A stretch of DNA of 5,996 nt from the NCBI GenBank assembly GCA_011524425.1, contig WTKI01000353.1:1-5996 (forward strand), read 5' to 3'. Under the pieces are notes generated by a model. That model saw only the letters and a program-made list of their open reading frames with translations, ran no database searches and was not told where the DNA came from. A program made the translations under genes and the position numbers. Shown piece after piece: positions 5,530-5,996 of this stretch (within the stretch, counting starts at the first letter, position 1; the number at the start of each line of letters is the position of its first letter). This stretch comes from Altererythrobacter sp. GTDB lineage: Bacteria; Pseudomonadota; Alphaproteobacteria; Sphingomonadales; Sphingomonadaceae.

Positions 5530-5835
5530 ATGAACAAGCGACCATTTGATTACTCGGTGTCACTCAGATTGATTCATCCGACCATTGGCCCGTTGGAAAT
5601 GGCCGAGGAATTGGATCGCCAACCAAAATACAGCTGGGCGTTAGGCGAGCCACGGAGAACTCCGAAAGGCACAGTTCTTCCAGGCGTGCGCAAGCAGAAT
5701 TATTGCAGCTTCGATCTCGTAAGCGGAAGCGACGGAGAGCTTGCCAAGAGCCTTCTAAGCGAAATCGATCTCCTGAAAAAGCATCGAGAATTTCTGCAAA
5801 GGGTGCATGATTTGGGCGGGAGCGCAATGCTCTAG
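5530..5835 (+). CDS. DUF4279-like protein, cut short by an in-frame TAG
   Basis: The visible product is 101 residues from ATG 5530. A TTG start at 5494 would add 12 residues that do not look like family sequence. The pattern SLRLIHPTIGP, then SWALGEPRRTPKGT, a central CSFDL strand and a helix LLKKHREFLQRVHDLGG resembles DUF4279, a family of about 130-140 residues with no established function. The frame stops at TAG 5833-5835, where family members continue with a final strand and helix. Those elements are present in the same frame just beyond the stop. The protein is therefore C-terminally truncated, or the stop is read through or erroneous. The gene lies 69 bases after the J-domain gene on the same strand and looks less GC-rich than the operon. 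No good ribosome-binding site is seen. Confidence 0.65.
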   Translation: MNKRPFDYSVSLRLIHPTIGPLEMAEELDRQPKYSWALGEPRRTPKGTVLPGVRKQNYCSFDLVSGSDGELAKSLLSEIDLLKKHREFLQRVHDLGGSAML

Positions 5836-5955
5836 GTGTTTTGGTATCCCAATGGCGACACGGGAGAAGTATTCTCTGTGCCGTTGTTGCACGACTTGGC
5901 AGACCTGCGCATTGAGATTGGACTAAATGTTTATGATGACCGTGGAGCAGAGTGA
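5836..5955 (+). pseudogene. in-frame C-terminal remainder of the DUF4279-like gene
   Basis: Immediately after the TAG, the same frame runs 39 more codons to TGA 5953-5955. It reads VFWYPNGDTGEVFSVPLL and ends LRIEIGLNVYDDRGAE. The WYPNGDTGE turn, the LLHDLADL helix and the LNVY strand are what the end of a DUF4279 protein normally looks like. Joined to the upstream part, it gives about 141 residues, a normal family length. It has no start codon or ribosome-binding site suggesting independent use, so it is best read as the severed end of that gene. Confidence 0.6.
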
Positions 5956-5996
5956 ATGTCCGCTTACCCCACCAAATCTGGAAACATAATCGAAGT
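5956..5996 (+). CDS. possible start of a downstream gene (partial)
   Basis: An ATG directly abuts the TGA at 5953-5955 and its frame is open to the window edge (MSAYPTKSGNIIE). The stop-start adjacency resembles ybgC-tolQ and would suit an operon partner of the DUF4279-like gene. Thirteen codons are too few to tell, and the frame may close just outside the window. Confidence 0.25.
   Translation, partial: MSAYPTKSGNIIE

Overview
The window carries an almost complete tol-pal cell-envelope operon on the plus strand, followed by a small convergent gene and two plus-strand accessory genes. The organism is most likely an alphaproteobacterium of the order Sphingomonadales, near Erythrobacter. That placement is inference. 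It rests on a moderately GC-rich sequence, very tight coupling of ybgC-tolQ-tolR-tolA-tolB, a short proline-rich TolA, a TolB with four cysteines, and a short J-domain protein with an N-terminal Cys/His region of a type I associate with alphaproteobacteria.

Layout. Positions 3-35 could be the last codons of an upstream gene (ruvB is a guess from synteny). Positions 36-143 are non-coding and probably hold the operon promoter, but I cannot pick out a convincing -35/-10 pair. The operon then runs ybgC (144-593), tolQ (594-1298), tolR (1298-1744), tolA (1771-2529), tolB (2526-3932) and pal (3996-4514). The junctions are TAG|ATG, a 1-nt TGATG overlap, a 26-nt gap, a 4-nt ATGA overlap and a 63-nt gap. 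TolQ, TolR and TolA form the proton-driven inner-membrane motor. TolB is the periplasmic relay and Pal the outer-membrane lipoprotein that grips peptidoglycan. Together they constrict and stabilise the outer membrane at division. YbgC is the acyl-CoA thioesterase that usually heads this operon. The cpoB (ybgF) gene that commonly follows pal is absent.

Downstream of pal lies a GC-rich hairpin (4536-4558). A 57-codon gene follows on the minus strand (4593-4766) and looks like a tiny exported or membrane-anchored peptide; I do not recognise it. The 160 bases between its start and the next gene contain a 13-bp palindrome and a mini-ORF that overlaps the next start codon. Positions 4927-5460 encode a J-domain co-chaperone with a Cys/His cluster.

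The last gene resembles the DUF4279 family. It is cut by an in-frame TAG at 5833-5835, after which the same frame continues with typical family C-terminal sequence to a TGA at 5953-5955. It is therefore a recent nonsense mutant, a sequencing error, or a readthrough case. An ATG follows immediately at 5956 and the frame stays open to the window edge.

No wholly new multi-gene system is evident. The best leads are the unannotated small peptide gene, the amber-interrupted DUF4279 gene, the paired extra cysteines in the TolB propeller, and the mini-ORF whose stop overlaps the pal start.
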